64,000 bases of DNA from JAWWOW01 sp033851265 (lineage in GTDB: Bacteria; Actinomycetota; Actinomycetes; JAWWOW01). The position numbers were made by a program, and so were the translations under genes. Position 1 is the first letter of the stretch, and the number at the start of each line of letters is the position of its first letter. Under the pieces are notes generated by a model. That model made no database searches, was not told the DNA's origin, and saw only the letters and a list, made by a program, of their open reading frames with translations. This document shows, in pieces, positions 42,427 to 50,623 of this stretch. The stretch spans positions 1-64,000 of the forward strand of contig JAWWOW010000011.1 of the NCBI GenBank assembly GCA_033851265.1, written 5' to 3'.

Positions 42427-43466
42427 GGGCACGGATTGCGGGGTTCGGCACCGCACTTCCCCCGTTGATGGATCAGCAGGGCTTGTGGGACGACTTCTTT
42501 GCGTCGTACTACGCGGGCGACCGTAAGGCCCAACGGTTGTGGTTCTCGAGCGGTGTGCGCACCCGCCACGGAGTCATGGATCCGCGGATCGAGGACGTGT
42601 CGCACTGGGGCACGCAGGCCCGGATGGAGCGATTCGTCACCGAGTCCCTCCCCCTCGGGAAGGATGCTGTCGGCGCGGCGCTCGCGGACGCCGACGTGGA
42701 CGCCGACGACGTCGGACTGTTCGCGGTCGCATCGTGCACGGGTTACGCCACGCCCGGTCTGGACATCCTGTTGTCCCGCGACCTGGGGATGGACACCGGC
42801 GTTCAGCGGCTGGGTATCGGGCACATGGGGTGCTACGCGGCGGTGCCTGGGATCGGCGCGGTCGCTGATTTCGTGTACGCGCACCAGCGCCCCGCCGTAC
42901 TGCTGTGCTGCGAGCTGACGAGCCTGCACGTGCAACCGCCCACTGACGACGTGCAACAGATGGTCGCGCACGCGTTGTTCGCCGACGCAGCCGCCGCGGT
43001 CGTGCTTACACCCGACACTGCCGGGTTGGAGGTCATCGACGTAGCGGCCTGCACCGACGCCGAGACGAGCCGGTTGATGACGTGGGATGTCACTGACCTC
43101 GGCTTCCGAATGGGGCTCTCCCCGGAGGTGCCCGACGTGTTGGCACGGCATGTGCGACCGGTCGTCGAGTCGCTCCTCGAACGCAATGGACTGTCGCTGC
43201 CCGATGTCACGGCTTGGGCGGTTCACCCGGGTGGACCGCGCATCCTCGATGTCGTCGCCGACCGGCTCGAACTCGCAGACGAGGCGGTAGCAGTCTCCGC
43301 CGATGTGCTCCGCGACCATGGCAACTGCTCGTCCGCGACGGTGCTGCTCGTACTCCAGGAAACCCTGCGTCGCACCCCGCTCGCTGACGGCGACACGGTC
43401 GTCGCGATGGCATTCGGGCCCGGTCTGACGCTCTACGCAGTACTCCTCCGACAAACCGGCTCCTAG
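42420..43466 (+). CDS. Type III polyketide synthase (chalcone/alkylresorcinol synthase-like)
   Basis: 348 residues from ATG 42420 (GTG 42423, forming GTGA with the previous stop, is also possible). Thiolase fold with the complete catalytic triad: Cys138 in GHMGCYAAVPGI, His269 in AVHPGGPRIL and Asn302 in HGNCSSATVL, followed by the family signature AFGPGLTLY. Type III PKSs extend an acyl-CoA starter with malonyl-CoA and cyclise the product; starter and product cannot be read. With the methyltransferase and the acyl-CoA dehydrogenase it forms a compact biosynthetic operon. Confidence 0.9.
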   Translation: MVRARIAGFGTALPPLMDQQGLWDDFFASYYAGDRKAQRLWFSSGVRTRHGVMDPRIEDVSHWGTQARMERFVTESLPLGKDAVGAALADADVDADDVGLFAVASCTGYATPGLDILLSRDLGMDTGVQRLGIGHMGCYAAVPGIGAVADFVYAHQRPAVLLCCELTSLHVQPPTDDVQQMVAHALFADAAAAVVLTPDTAGLEVIDVAACTDAETSRLMTWDVTDLGFRMGLSPEVPDVLARHVRPVVESLLERNGLSLPDVTAWAVHPGGPRILDVVADRLELADEAVAVSADVLRDHGNCSSATVLLVLQETLRRTPLADGDTVVAMAFGPGLTLYAVLLRQTGS

Positions 43467-43467
43467 C

Positions 43468-43491
43468 CGACCGCGGAACCGCCTTCGGTCG
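43468..43491 (+). terminator. Possible terminator after the type III PKS operon
   Basis: CGACCG and CGGTCG form a 6-bp stem right after the stop, followed by TCTTAATCC, which is only modestly T-rich. Confidence 0.35.
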
Positions 43492-43599
43492 TCTTAATCC
43501 CCACAGCTGACTCCGTGACCTTCGGCGCCGCTGAAGTAATGCGAAATGGCTTCAGCTACTTCCCAGTCATGTGGGTCGATTGTTCGAGATCCACTCCAT

Positions 43600-43610
43600 A
43601 AGGGCCGCTT
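43600..43610 (+). repeat. Degenerate junction motif copy 7 (AAGGGCCGCTT)
   Basis: 9 of 11 bases match AAGGGCCGTTC; preceded by AT as in copies 1 and 2. It is 60 bp before GTG 43660. May be chance. Confidence 0.3.
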
Positions 43611-43659
43611 GGCTCACCGGCCGCGCCAACAGGCCATCGCATCATGGGACGATGGTGGC

Positions 43660-43983
43660 GTGCAGCTAATACCGATTGAATGCACGCTCACGCCGGTCAA
43701 CGCTGTCGATCGGGTCGACGAATGGCGGACGTTCCTGGCGACCAACATCGACGACGTCGTTCTGGATGACGCACAGGCTCGACTCCGGTTACGTCCGTCG
43801 GACGCCGTGACCCTGGCGGCGATCGAGCTCGCAGCTCGCGAGAAGGCCTGCTGTGCGTTCTTCACGTTCTCGATCGACATCCACGTCGACCAGCACTGGC
43901 TGGTCGTCGGCGTTCCGGAGGACGCTGCCCCCGTCCTGCGTGAATTTCTCTCGCTGTTGCCGAAAGAGGTTCACCGTGGCTGA
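43660..43983 (+). CDS. Hypothetical protein with REKACCAFF motif
   Basis: 107 residues from GTG 43660; there is no clear ribosome binding site. A vicinal cysteine pair in AAREKACCAFFTFSI is the notable feature. The same pattern (E-x-x-C-C-x-F-F) recurs in small actinobacterial proteins and metal-related regulators, but I cannot assign a function. It overlaps the YciI gene by 8 bp, which suggests cotranslation. Confidence 0.6.
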   Translation: MQLIPIECTLTPVNAVDRVDEWRTFLATNIDDVVLDDAQARLRLRPSDAVTLAAIELAAREKACCAFFTFSIDIHVDQHWLVVGVPEDAAPVLREFLSLLPKEVHRG

Positions 43984-44275
43984 GTGGATCTACTTCATCC
44001 ACGCACCTCGGGAGAACTTCGCCGAAACGATGACCGACGAGGAGCAGACGGTCTGGGGCGCGCACTTCGAACGGCTGCAGAAGTTGCTGGCCGACGGCGT
44101 ACTCATCATGGCCGGGCCGACTCTTGGCGCGACCAACACCGGCATTGCCATCATCGAAGCGCCCGACGAGAAGGCGGCCCGCACGATCATGGCCGAAGAT
44201 CCGGTCATCGCGGGTGGGTACGCCGCAGGCGAGCTGCGACCGTTCCGTGTGTCACTGCTTCGCGGGCGGGCTTAG
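43976..44275 (+). CDS. YciI-family (YCII-related) protein
   Basis: 99 residues from GTG 43976, with GAGGT about 6 nt upstream. Dimeric ferredoxin-like fold signature: HAPRENFAETMTDEEQTVW, HFERLQKLLADGVLIMAGPT, IIEAPDEKAARTIMAEDPVI and GGYAAGELRPFRV. YciI relatives bind small ligands; no reaction is assigned. Tail to tail with the aldehyde dehydrogenase, 9 bp apart. Confidence 0.82.
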   Translation: MAEWIYFIHAPRENFAETMTDEEQTVWGAHFERLQKLLADGVLIMAGPTLGATNTGIAIIEAPDEKAARTIMAEDPVIAGGYAAGELRPFRVSLLRGRA

Positions 44276-44284
44276 CTCCAGCGA

Positions 44285-45715
44285 CTAGTCGAGCGCCGAC
44301 ATGACGTGCTTGATGCGCGTGTAGTCCTCGAACCCGTACCGCGAGAGGTCCTTGCCGTACCCGGAGTGCTTGAAGCCGCCATGTGGCATCTCCGCAACGA
44401 GCGGGATATGGCAGTTGATCCACACGCAGCCGAAGTCCAGCCGCTTGCTCATCCGCATCGCCCGGCCGTGATCTGTCGTCCACACCGATGAAGCGAGGCC
44501 GTACTCGACACCATTGGCCCAAGCAGCCGCCTGGTCTTCGTCGGCGAACTTCTGCACGGTGATGACCGGTCCGAACACCTCTTGCTGGATGATCTCGTCG
44601 TCCTGCTGCAGCCCGTCGACCACCGTCGGCTGATAGAAGAAGCCACGCTCCCCTATTCGTTCACCACCGGTCACGACCTTCGCGTGGCCGGGAAGCCGGT
44701 CCACGAATCCCGATACGCGTTCGAGCTGACCGGGATTGTTGAGCGGCCCGAAGTCAGCATCCTCGACGTCCGGACCCCCGACGGTTTGGTTCTTGGCCTG
44801 CTCCGCCAAGGCTGCGACGAAGTCGTCGTGGATTCCAGGGCCGGCAAGCACGCGGGTCGCCGCCGTACAGTCCTGGCCGGCGTTGAAGTACCCAGCGATC
44901 GCGATGTTCTCAGCGGCGTTCGACAGGTCCGCATCGTCGAAGACGATGACCGGCGCCTTGCCGCCGAGCTCGAGATGCACCTTCTTCAGATCGGCAGCGG
45001 CGGTCGCGGCCACCTCCTTGCCAGCGCGCACACTGCCGGTGACCGACACCATCTGCGGCGTTGGATGCGCCACAAGGGCGCGACCGGTGTCGCGGTCACC
45101 GCACACCACGTTGAACACTCCAGCCGGCAAGTGCTCCGCCATGATCTCGGCCATCAGCAGTGCCGTCACCGGTGTCGTATCCGATGGCTTCAACACCACT
45201 GCGTTGCCAGCGGCGATCGCCGGTGCCCACTTCCAGACCGCCATCATCATCGGGTAGTTCCATGGCGTGACGGCAGCGCAGACACCGATCGGTTCGCGAC
45301 GAAGCCACGACGTGAAACCGGTCATGTACTCCGCAGAGGCCGTCCCCTCCAGCACCCGAGCCGCACCGGCAAAGAACCGAATCTGGTCGACCATCGGTGG
45401 AATCTCTTCCGACTTGGTCAGCGCAATCGGCTTGCCGGTGTTCTCCGACTCTGCCGCGACCAACTCGTCGGCCCTGGCCTCGATTGCGTCGGCGATCTTC
45501 AGCAGCGCTCGGCCGCGATCGCTCGGGGTCGCATCACGCCAGCCCTCGAAGCCATCCGCCGCAGCGCGCACGGCGGCATCGACGTCCGCCGTGGACGACA
45601 CCGGGGCAACCGCGAACACCTCACCGCTGCTCGGGTTCACCAGCTCGGCGGCCCGGCCGTCGGCCGAGTCGACCAACTGGCCACCGATGAAGTTCTTGAG
45701 AGAGCGGGGAGCCAT
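44285..45715 (-). CDS. Gamma-aminobutyraldehyde dehydrogenase
   Basis: Oxidises 4-aminobutanal (from putrescine) to GABA with NAD. 476 residues from ATG 45715, with GGAGGAC upstream. NAD-ALDH motifs: VTPWNYP (Asn153), LELGGKAP (Glu249), AGQDCTAATR (nucleophile Cys283) and EVFGPVITV. The PatD-type annotation follows from overall similarity and from the transaminase and GabT in the same region. Its promoter shares the 12-N10-9 element with potA. Confidence 0.87.
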   Translation of the reverse strand: MAPRSLKNFIGGQLVDSADGRAAELVNPSSGEVFAVAPVSSTADVDAAVRAAADGFEGWRDATPSDRGRALLKIADAIEARADELVAAESENTGKPIALTKSEEIPPMVDQIRFFAGAARVLEGTASAEYMTGFTSWLRREPIGVCAAVTPWNYPMMMAVWKWAPAIAAGNAVVLKPSDTTPVTALLMAEIMAEHLPAGVFNVVCGDRDTGRALVAHPTPQMVSVTGSVRAGKEVAATAAADLKKVHLELGGKAPVIVFDDADLSNAAENIAIAGYFNAGQDCTAATRVLAGPGIHDDFVAALAEQAKNQTVGGPDVEDADFGPLNNPGQLERVSGFVDRLPGHAKVVTGGERIGERGFFYQPTVVDGLQQDDEIIQQEVFGPVITVQKFADEDQAAAWANGVEYGLASSVWTTDHGRAMRMSKRLDFGCVWINCHIPLVAEMPHGGFKHSGYGKDLSRYGFEDYTRIKHVMSALD

Positions 45716-45754
45716 GGTGTCCTCCGGAGCGCATCGGGGCACGGAATGTCGAGA

Positions 45755-45785
45755 TTCGCAGAATAGGGGGTGTCAGACAAGCGAA
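45755..45785 (-). promoter_or_regulatory. Shared polyamine promoter element, aldehyde dehydrogenase copy
   Basis: ATTCGCAGAATA (45755-45766), 10 bp, GACAAGCGA (45777-45785): 21 of 21 fixed bases equal to the potA copy, with equal spacing. It lies between the divergent aldehyde dehydrogenase and Lrp-type genes, 40 bp upstream of the former. Confidence 0.6.
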
Positions 45786-45855
45786 ACGTCGGCCTAACGG
45801 CCATCCAACGACGGAATCACTTGCCACGGGCGCTCAGCGCAGGCAGCATCAAGCC

Positions 45856-46389
45856 ATGGCTGCAGAGAAGGGGCGTCGCCCGGCACTGCGCCAGGTCGAC
45901 GGTGGCCGAGCGCGATCGGCCGGACCCGCCGGTGACCACGGCGCCCTCCTCGACGACACCAACAAGGCGATCATCGTCCAGCTCCAGGCCGATGGCCGGA
46001 TGTCGTACGCCGCCATTGCGCAAGCCGTCGGCCTTTCCGAGGCCGCGGTCCGTCAGCGCGTCAACCGGTTGCTCGACTCGGGAGTCATGCAGATCGCGGC
46101 GGTGACCGACCCCTTGACCCTCGGCTTCCAACGGCAGGCGATGGTCGGCATCAGGACCGAGGGCGACCAGCGCACGGTCGCCGATGCACTCGCGAAGCTG
46201 CCCGAGGTCGACTACGTCGTCCTCACTGCTGGCACGTTCGACATCCTGATCGAAATCGTCTGCGCCGACGACGAGCAACTCCTTCGCCTCCTCAATGAGC
46301 AGGTGCGCGCCGTTCCGGGCGTGCGCGAAACCGAAACATTCGTCTACCTGAAACTCGCCAAACAGACCTACACCTGGGGTACCCGATGA
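45856..46389 (+). CDS. Lrp/AsnC-family transcriptional regulator
   Basis: 177 residues. A 30-residue disordered N-terminus precedes the helix-turn-helix (DDTNKAIIVQLQADGRMSYA, then QAVGLSEAAVRQRVNRLLDS), and a RAM ligand-binding domain follows (ALAKLPEVDYVVLTAGTFDI). It is divergent from the aldehyde dehydrogenase and coupled by a 4-bp overlap to the aminotransferase. It probably controls the polyamine genes in response to an amine or amino acid; the shared promoter element is its most obvious candidate operator. Confidence 0.88.
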   Translation: MAAEKGRRPALRQVDGGRARSAGPAGDHGALLDDTNKAIIVQLQADGRMSYAAIAQAVGLSEAAVRQRVNRLLDSGVMQIAAVTDPLTLGFQRQAMVGIRTEGDQRTVADALAKLPEVDYVVLTAGTFDILIEIVCADDEQLLRLLNEQVRAVPGVRETETFVYLKLAKQTYTWGTR

Positions 46390-47789
46390 CCACGACACCG
46401 CAAGACACGTCCGCACCGGGCGACCCGGAGTACGACGTACAGCAGCGCGCTGCCCGGGAACACCTCTGGATGCACTTCACCCGGCTGTCGTCCTATGCCG
46501 ACGCCGAAGTTCCCGTCATCGTCCGCGGCGAGGGTCCCTACATCTGGGACAGCAAGGGCAAGCGCTACCTGGATGGGTTGGCCGGTCTCTTCGTCGTCCA
46601 GGTCGGACATGGCCGACACGAGCTGGCGGACGCTGCCGGCAAGCAGGCCAGCGAGCTCGCCTTCTTCCCACTCTGGTCTTATGCGCATCCCCAAGCCGTC
46701 GCGCTCGCAGAGCGGCTGGCCGAGGCGACACCCGGCGATCTCAACCGTGTCTTCTTCACCACCGGTGGTGGTGAAGCCGTCGAATCGGCATGGAAGCTAG
46801 CCCGCCAGTACTTCCGGCTCACCGGCAAGCCGAACAAGTACAAGGTGATTAGTCGCTCGATCGCCTACCACGGCACCACGATGGGCGCCCTGTCCATCAC
46901 CGGTATCCCGTCCGTGCGCGAGCCCTTCGAGCCGCTCGTGCCCGGCGCGTTCAAGGTGCCGAACACCAACTTCTATCGCGCGCCGGAGCACGGTGACGAC
47001 CTCGAAGCGTTCGGACGGTGGGCCGCGGACTCCATCGCGCAGACCATCGAGTTCGAGGGCCCCGACACCGTTGCCGCGGTGTTCCTCGAGCCGGTGCAGA
47101 ACTCCGGTGGTTGCTTCCCGCCCCCACCCGGCTACTTCCAACGGGTTCGTGAGATCTGCGATCAGTACGACGTGCTGCTCGTGTCGGATGAGGTGATCTG
47201 CGCATTCGGTCGACTCGGCGAGATGTTCGCGTGCGATCGCTATGGCTACGTGCCCGACATCATCACGTGCGCGAAGGGCATGACGAGCGGATACTCCCCC
47301 ATCGGGGCGATGATCGCGAGCGACCGTCTCGTGACGCCGTTCCTCTCAGGCAACAACTCGTTTGCGCACGGTTTCACCTTCGGCGGCCATCCCGTTTCGT
47401 CGGCCGTTGCGATGGCGAATCTCGATATCTTCGACCGTGAGGGTCTCTGCGAGCACGTCCGCAATAACGAAGGCGCCTTCCGCTCGACACTGGAGAAGCT
47501 CAACGATCTGCCGATTGTTGGTGAGGTCCGCGGCGACGGCTTCTTCTACGGGATCGAGCTCGTCAAGGACAAGACGACGCGTGAGACGTTCAACGACGAG
47601 GAGTCAGAACGCTTGCTGCGCGGCTTCCTCTCTCGTGCGCTGTTCGACGCCGGCTTGTACTGCCGCGCCGATGACCGTGGGGACCCCGTCGTTCAGCTGG
47701 CTCCGCCACTCATCGTGGACCAAAGCCACTTCGATGAGATGGAGCAGATCCTCCGCTCGGTGCTGACCGAGGCATGGTCACGCCTCTGA
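46386..47789 (+). CDS. Class III aminotransferase, putrescine/omega-amine-pyruvate type
   Basis: 467 residues. PLP fold type I: FFTTGGGEAVESAWKLARQY, SRSIAYHGTTMGALS, LVSDEVICAFGRLG and the PLP lysine K297 in TCAKGMTSGYSPIGA. The long N-terminal part with HLWMHFTRLSSY is typical of the SpuC-like group acting on putrescine or other omega-amines. It would give 4-aminobutanal from putrescine. The start overlaps the regulator and the end overlaps the FAD oxidase by 16 bp. Confidence 0.88.
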   Translation: MTTTPQDTSAPGDPEYDVQQRAAREHLWMHFTRLSSYADAEVPVIVRGEGPYIWDSKGKRYLDGLAGLFVVQVGHGRHELADAAGKQASELAFFPLWSYAHPQAVALAERLAEATPGDLNRVFFTTGGGEAVESAWKLARQYFRLTGKPNKYKVISRSIAYHGTTMGALSITGIPSVREPFEPLVPGAFKVPNTNFYRAPEHGDDLEAFGRWAADSIAQTIEFEGPDTVAAVFLEPVQNSGGCFPPPPGYFQRVREICDQYDVLLVSDEVICAFGRLGEMFACDRYGYVPDIITCAKGMTSGYSPIGAMIASDRLVTPFLSGNNSFAHGFTFGGHPVSSAVAMANLDIFDREGLCEHVRNNEGAFRSTLEKLNDLPIVGEVRGDGFFYGIELVKDKTTRETFNDEESERLLRGFLSRALFDAGLYCRADDRGDPVVQLAPPLIVDQSHFDEMEQILRSVLTEAWSRL

Positions 47790-49102
47790 CATCTCCGTCG
47801 TACGCCGGTCTCTCCTTCTGGCTCGACACGTGCGGCGAGCCGCTCGACCCGCGTCCTGCACTTGCCGGTGACATCGACGCCGATGTCGCAATCGTCGGCG
47901 CCGGCTACACCGGGCTCTGGACGGCGTACTTCTTGGCGCGCTACGAGCCGGAGCTGCGCGTCGTCGTCGTCGAGCGCGAGATCGCCGGCTTCGGCGCGAG
48001 TGGTCGCAACGGGGGTTGGTGCTCGGCGCTGTTCCCGACACGACACGGGGATGAGATGCGGGCCGCACTCGTGCAGACCGTGGACGACATTGGGCAGTGG
48101 TGCGAGCAGGAAGGCGTCGACGCCCACTACACACGCGGTGGTGCGCTGTCGCTCGCCCGGACGCCTGCACAGCTTCAGCGGCTGCGCGCGGAGCCCTACA
48201 CGAAGTGGATCGATTCCGGTGACGCGACCGACCGGGTGCACGCGACAGGGGTGTTGGGCGCGGCGCACGACGCTGACTGCGCAACGCTGCATCCTGGGCG
48301 GCTCGTCCGCGGTCTTGCGCGGGCAGTCGAGAAGCGCGGTGTGACCATTTACGAGCAGACCGCAGTACGCCGGATTGCGGCTCACCAGGTGATGACGGAC
48401 GTCGGATCTGTGCGCGCCGACGTCGTCGTGCGCGCGACGGAGGGGTGGACGCCGACACTGCCTGGCCTGCGCCGGGTCTTGATCCCGGTTTACTCATTGG
48501 TTGTCGCTACTGAGCGGTTGTCATCCGCGGTCTGGGATGAGGTCGGCTGGAGCAAGCGCGAGGCGCTCACGGACGGCCGACGTCTGATCATCTACGGGCA
48601 GCGAACGGCCGACGATCGGATCGTGTTCGGTGGACGCGGGGCGCCGTACCACTTCCGCTCGCGCATCGAGCCGGGGTTCGACCGCGACGACGGAGTCTTT
48701 GCGGCGTTGCGTAGCGCGCTGACCGAGCTGTTTCCCGTGCTCGCACGTGTTCAGATCACCCACAGCTGGGGTGGCCCGTTGGGTGTGCCTCGCGACTTTC
48801 ATCCGTCAGTGGGCTACCACGACGCAACGGGGATGGCGTGGGCCGGAGGCTATGTCGGTGACGGCGTTGCCGCGAGCCATCTCGCTGGGCGCACGCTGGC
48901 CGACCTGATCCTGCGACGAGACTCACCACGCACGCGGTTGCCATGGGTGCGTCATCGATCACGCCGTTGGGAGCCCGAACCGATGCGCTGGCTCGGCGTC
49001 AACGCGGGACGACGGCTCGCGTCATCCGTTGACAATGCAGAGTCAGGCGGGCGTTCAGCCTCGGTGCGTTCGGCGTTGCTGGGGCGACTGACCGGTCATT
49101 GA
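47774..49102 (+). CDS. FAD-dependent amine oxidase, PuuB/DAO family
   Basis: 442 residues. ADP-binding motif VAIVGAGYTGLWTAYFLARY near residue 38, then ASGRNGGWCSAL, which carries the Arg-Asn-Gly-Gly of the gamma-glutamylputrescine oxidase group, and a C-terminal GMAWAGGYVGDGVAASHLAG. No gamma-glutamylputrescine synthetase is in the window, so the actual substrate may be a free amine or another N-substituted one. Last gene of the regulator-aminotransferase-oxidase operon. Confidence 0.85.
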   Translation: MVTPLTSPSYAGLSFWLDTCGEPLDPRPALAGDIDADVAIVGAGYTGLWTAYFLARYEPELRVVVVEREIAGFGASGRNGGWCSALFPTRHGDEMRAALVQTVDDIGQWCEQEGVDAHYTRGGALSLARTPAQLQRLRAEPYTKWIDSGDATDRVHATGVLGAAHDADCATLHPGRLVRGLARAVEKRGVTIYEQTAVRRIAAHQVMTDVGSVRADVVVRATEGWTPTLPGLRRVLIPVYSLVVATERLSSAVWDEVGWSKREALTDGRRLIIYGQRTADDRIVFGGRGAPYHFRSRIEPGFDRDDGVFAALRSALTELFPVLARVQITHSWGGPLGVPRDFHPSVGYHDATGMAWAGGYVGDGVAASHLAGRTLADLILRRDSPRTRLPWVRHRSRRWEPEPMRWLGVNAGRRLASSVDNAESGGRSASVRSALLGRLTGH

Positions 49103-49602
49103 GCGAACGCGAGGGCTCGCGTCACGCTGAACGCACGGCTCCCGATCCCGAGGGAGACGGTGAACGACTGGCGATCGACGCACTTCAGCGTTCGTGTCCC
49201 GTTACCTGTGCACTCGGGCGGCAGGCCGCCCCAGCGCATGGTCGACGGCAGGACGATGGTCAGGTTGAACTCAAGGATGAGCTTTTGGCCGACGAATACC
49301 GGGCGGTACTGGCCATCGCTGGCGCCATATGTGCAGTTGGAGCAGGAGTAGGCGTTGCCCGCTGACAGTTGCTTGCCATTCTTGTTCAGCAGTCGGGCCT
49401 GCCCGGACATGGCTACCTTGATCCGGCATTGGGTGTTGCCCTCGTAGAAAACCGTGGTGACGGGCTGGCCAGCCCAGCTGGCACTCATGCCCCAAGTACA
49501 GTCCGTCGCTGCCGACGCCGGGGTCACGCCGACAAGGGCGGTGAGTGGGATGGCGAGGGCGATTGCTGCAGCAACGGTCGCGCGGCGGAAGTACCTGCTC
49601 AT
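49096..49602 (-). CDS. Secreted small protein, unknown function
   Basis: 168 residues with a clear signal peptide (AAAIALAIPLTALVGVTPAS, cut after ASA near residue 32). The mature part is about 135 residues with six Cys (DCTW, QCRI, YSCSNCTY, PECTG, LKCVD), so three disulfides are possible in a beta-rich fold. It resembles no family I recognise. Tail to tail with the oxidase gene, overlapping by 7 bp, and divergent from the ThiF gene. Confidence 0.65.
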   Translation of the reverse strand: MSRYFRRATVAAAIALAIPLTALVGVTPASAATDCTWGMSASWAGQPVTTVFYEGNTQCRIKVAMSGQARLLNKNGKQLSAGNAYSCSNCTYGASDGQYRPVFVGQKLILEFNLTIVLPSTMRWGGLPPECTGNGTRTLKCVDRQSFTVSLGIGSRAFSVTRALAFAQ

Positions 49603-49723
49603 GGGTGACCTGCTTCGTCGATGCTGGGTAAGTCAAAGGTTCGCCACTCGAGCGAAATCTCCTGCGAAGGGGCCATAATCCCCCGCACAGGTACGTGCGA
49701 GCGCCATAACTGGGGGGTCAGGC

Positions 49724-50623
49724 GTGACGACGGTAAGCCTCGACGTGAGCCGCAACTGGGGCTTCATCACCTCAGCCGAGCAAGAGCGGCTGAACTCCGT
49801 GAAGGTGGCAGTTGCCGGCGCTGGTGGCGACGGCGGCCTGGTAGCCGAGCACTTGGCGCGGCTCGGCGTTCAGCGTTTCGCGCTTGCCGATCCGGAGAGC
49901 TTTGAACCCGAAAACGCGAACCGCCAGAACGGGTGCGACGTCTCGACGATGGGCCGCAACAAGGCAGCGGTCATCGGCGACATCATCCAACGCATCAACC
50001 CGGCGGCTGAGGTGGAGATCTATCCCCGCGGGATTGCGCTCGACAACATCGACGAGTTCGTCGATGGGTCGGCACTGGTTGTCGACGAGACCGAGTACAC
50101 GCAGCCACAGTTGGCTTTGATGATCGCGCGGGCCGCTCGGCCCCGGAAGATTCCTGTCGTGACGGGCCTCAACGTCGGCTTCGGCGCGATGGTGACGTCG
50201 TTTCTCCCCGGTCACATGACACTCGAGAAATACCTCGGACTCCCCCACGACATCACGATCGAAGAAGCGTCGTCGGTCGATTTGCCGCTCCGGCGCTGGG
50301 TTGCGCGCCTCCCGTCGTACGGCGAAGAGCACGGGCTCCGGCTCATCTCCACCGGCACCGTGCCCGCCCCGTCCGTAGCGCCGGGTGTTGCATTGACGAG
50401 CGGGCTGGTGGTGACCGAAGCATTCAACGCCATCACCGGACGCCGGCAACCGATCACTGCACCGCGCATGCTGTTCTTCGACGCGATGGAACGACGGATG
50501 CGCGTCGTACGCATGCGCCGGCTCGCCTATTACAGCTCGTTGGTCCATCTGCTCGTTCGGTCAAGGCTCGGACTCAACCCGCGGATGACCGCACCAACCG
50601 TGCCAGCCACGTCGCATGACTGA
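49724..50623 (+). CDS. ThiF/E1-like adenylating-type protein
   Basis: 299 residues from GTG 49724, with GGGGGG upstream. The nucleotide-binding loop VAVAGAGGDGGLVAEHLARL and the E1 pattern ADPESFEPENANRQ, then MGRNKAAVIGDIIQRINPAA, are clear. The later part lacks the zinc CxxC pairs of ThiF/MoeB and an obvious catalytic Cys, so it belongs to a divergent E1-like group that may adenylate without thioester transfer. It overlaps the following GNAT-cNMP gene by 8 bp, which implies joint function. Confidence 0.8.
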   Translation: MTTVSLDVSRNWGFITSAEQERLNSVKVAVAGAGGDGGLVAEHLARLGVQRFALADPESFEPENANRQNGCDVSTMGRNKAAVIGDIIQRINPAAEVEIYPRGIALDNIDEFVDGSALVVDETEYTQPQLALMIARAARPRKIPVVTGLNVGFGAMVTSFLPGHMTLEKYLGLPHDITIEEASSVDLPLRRWVARLPSYGEEHGLRLISTGTVPAPSVAPGVALTSGLVVTEAFNAITGRRQPITAPRMLFFDAMERRMRVVRMRRLAYYSSLVHLLVRSRLGLNPRMTAPTVPATSHD

